Below, piece by piece: positions 50,838 to 50,899 of a stretch of DNA of 50,899 bases; the stretch's first letter is position 1, and every line of letters begins with the position of its first letter. The position numbers and the translations under genes were made by a program. Source of the stretch: Eubacterium sp. GTDB taxonomy: Bacteria; Bacillota; Clostridia; Oscillospirales; Acutalibacteraceae. The DNA lies in assembly GCA_022511205.1 (NCBI GenBank), contig JAFLRY010000011.1:1-50899 (forward strand), read 5' to 3'. A model generated the notes under the pieces. It was not told the origin of the DNA. It did no database searches and was given only the letters and a program-made list of their open reading frames with translations.

Positions 50838-50899
50838 CGCCTGCCGGCGCGGTCAATTTTTCAAAATGTTTTTTCCACTGCGTGGAAGGCCGAATTCTT

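Overview
This window looks like the chromosome of an anaerobic, spore-forming Clostridia-type Firmicute, probably an uncultured gut relative of the Ruminococcaceae/Oscillospiraceae (inference). The signs are sporulation genes (gpr, spoIIP), a complete Rnf ferredoxin:NAD+ oxidoreductase operon, strong AGGAGG-type ribosome binding sites, many near-consensus sigma-A promoters (TTGACA-17-TATAAT type), and cell-wall genes of a monoderm. I see no mobile element, CRISPR array, prophage, or tRNA/rRNA body. Almost everything is core genome, in tightly packed operons with 1-8 bp overlaps.

Layout. At 1-150 a very strong minus-strand promoter and leader resemble the start of an rRNA operon running off the left edge. 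204-2545 (minus) is a sporulation operon gpr-spoIIP-small membrane protein. rpsT (2695-2952) is alone on plus. 3022-10174 (minus) is a ten-gene Rnf operon, rnfCDGEAB-apbE-(59-aa membrane protein)-NusG_II-Gx transporter/HepI, from one promoter at 10235-10263. 10264-14125 (minus) holds exoA and a group of two membrane-anchored glycerophosphodiesterase-like proteins, a nitroreductase and a histidine phosphatase. guaB (14252-15730) has its own promoter and terminator.

15800-25784 (minus) reads as one ten-gene transcript: ftsE-ftsX, three tandem PcsB/EnvC-like M23 hydrolases, queH, rarA, an aldo/keto reductase, nth and aroK. A CdaR/PucR-type regulator follows (26094-27179). 27415-33425 (minus) is FHA protein-FtsW/RodA-PBP-hflX-DUF4830-pseudouridine synthase. 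Two genes then run on plus: galM, and a membrane-bound XRE regulator with an external DUF4097 repeat domain.

36568-44076 (minus) is amino-acid metabolism: a TrpXYZ-like ABC importer, DAHP synthase, a DRE-TIM aldolase of unknown substrate, and serC-serA. Each unit starts with a near-consensus promoter close to or overlapping the terminator of the unit before it. A hypothetical gene (44296-45138) is divergent from the last block, 45301-50806 (plus): ddl-murI-DUF1934-argS-radical SAM protein.

How the genes work together. Rnf stores redox energy as an ion gradient, and ApbE flavinylates RnfG and RnfD. FtsEX probably gates the three wall hydrolases at the septum, while FtsW/PBP and Ddl/MurI build the wall. 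The most promising points are the uncharacterised accessory genes of the Rnf operon, the Cys-rich tail of RnfE, the triplicated FtsEX-linked hydrolases, and paired palindromes in the serC and aldolase/ABC control regions.
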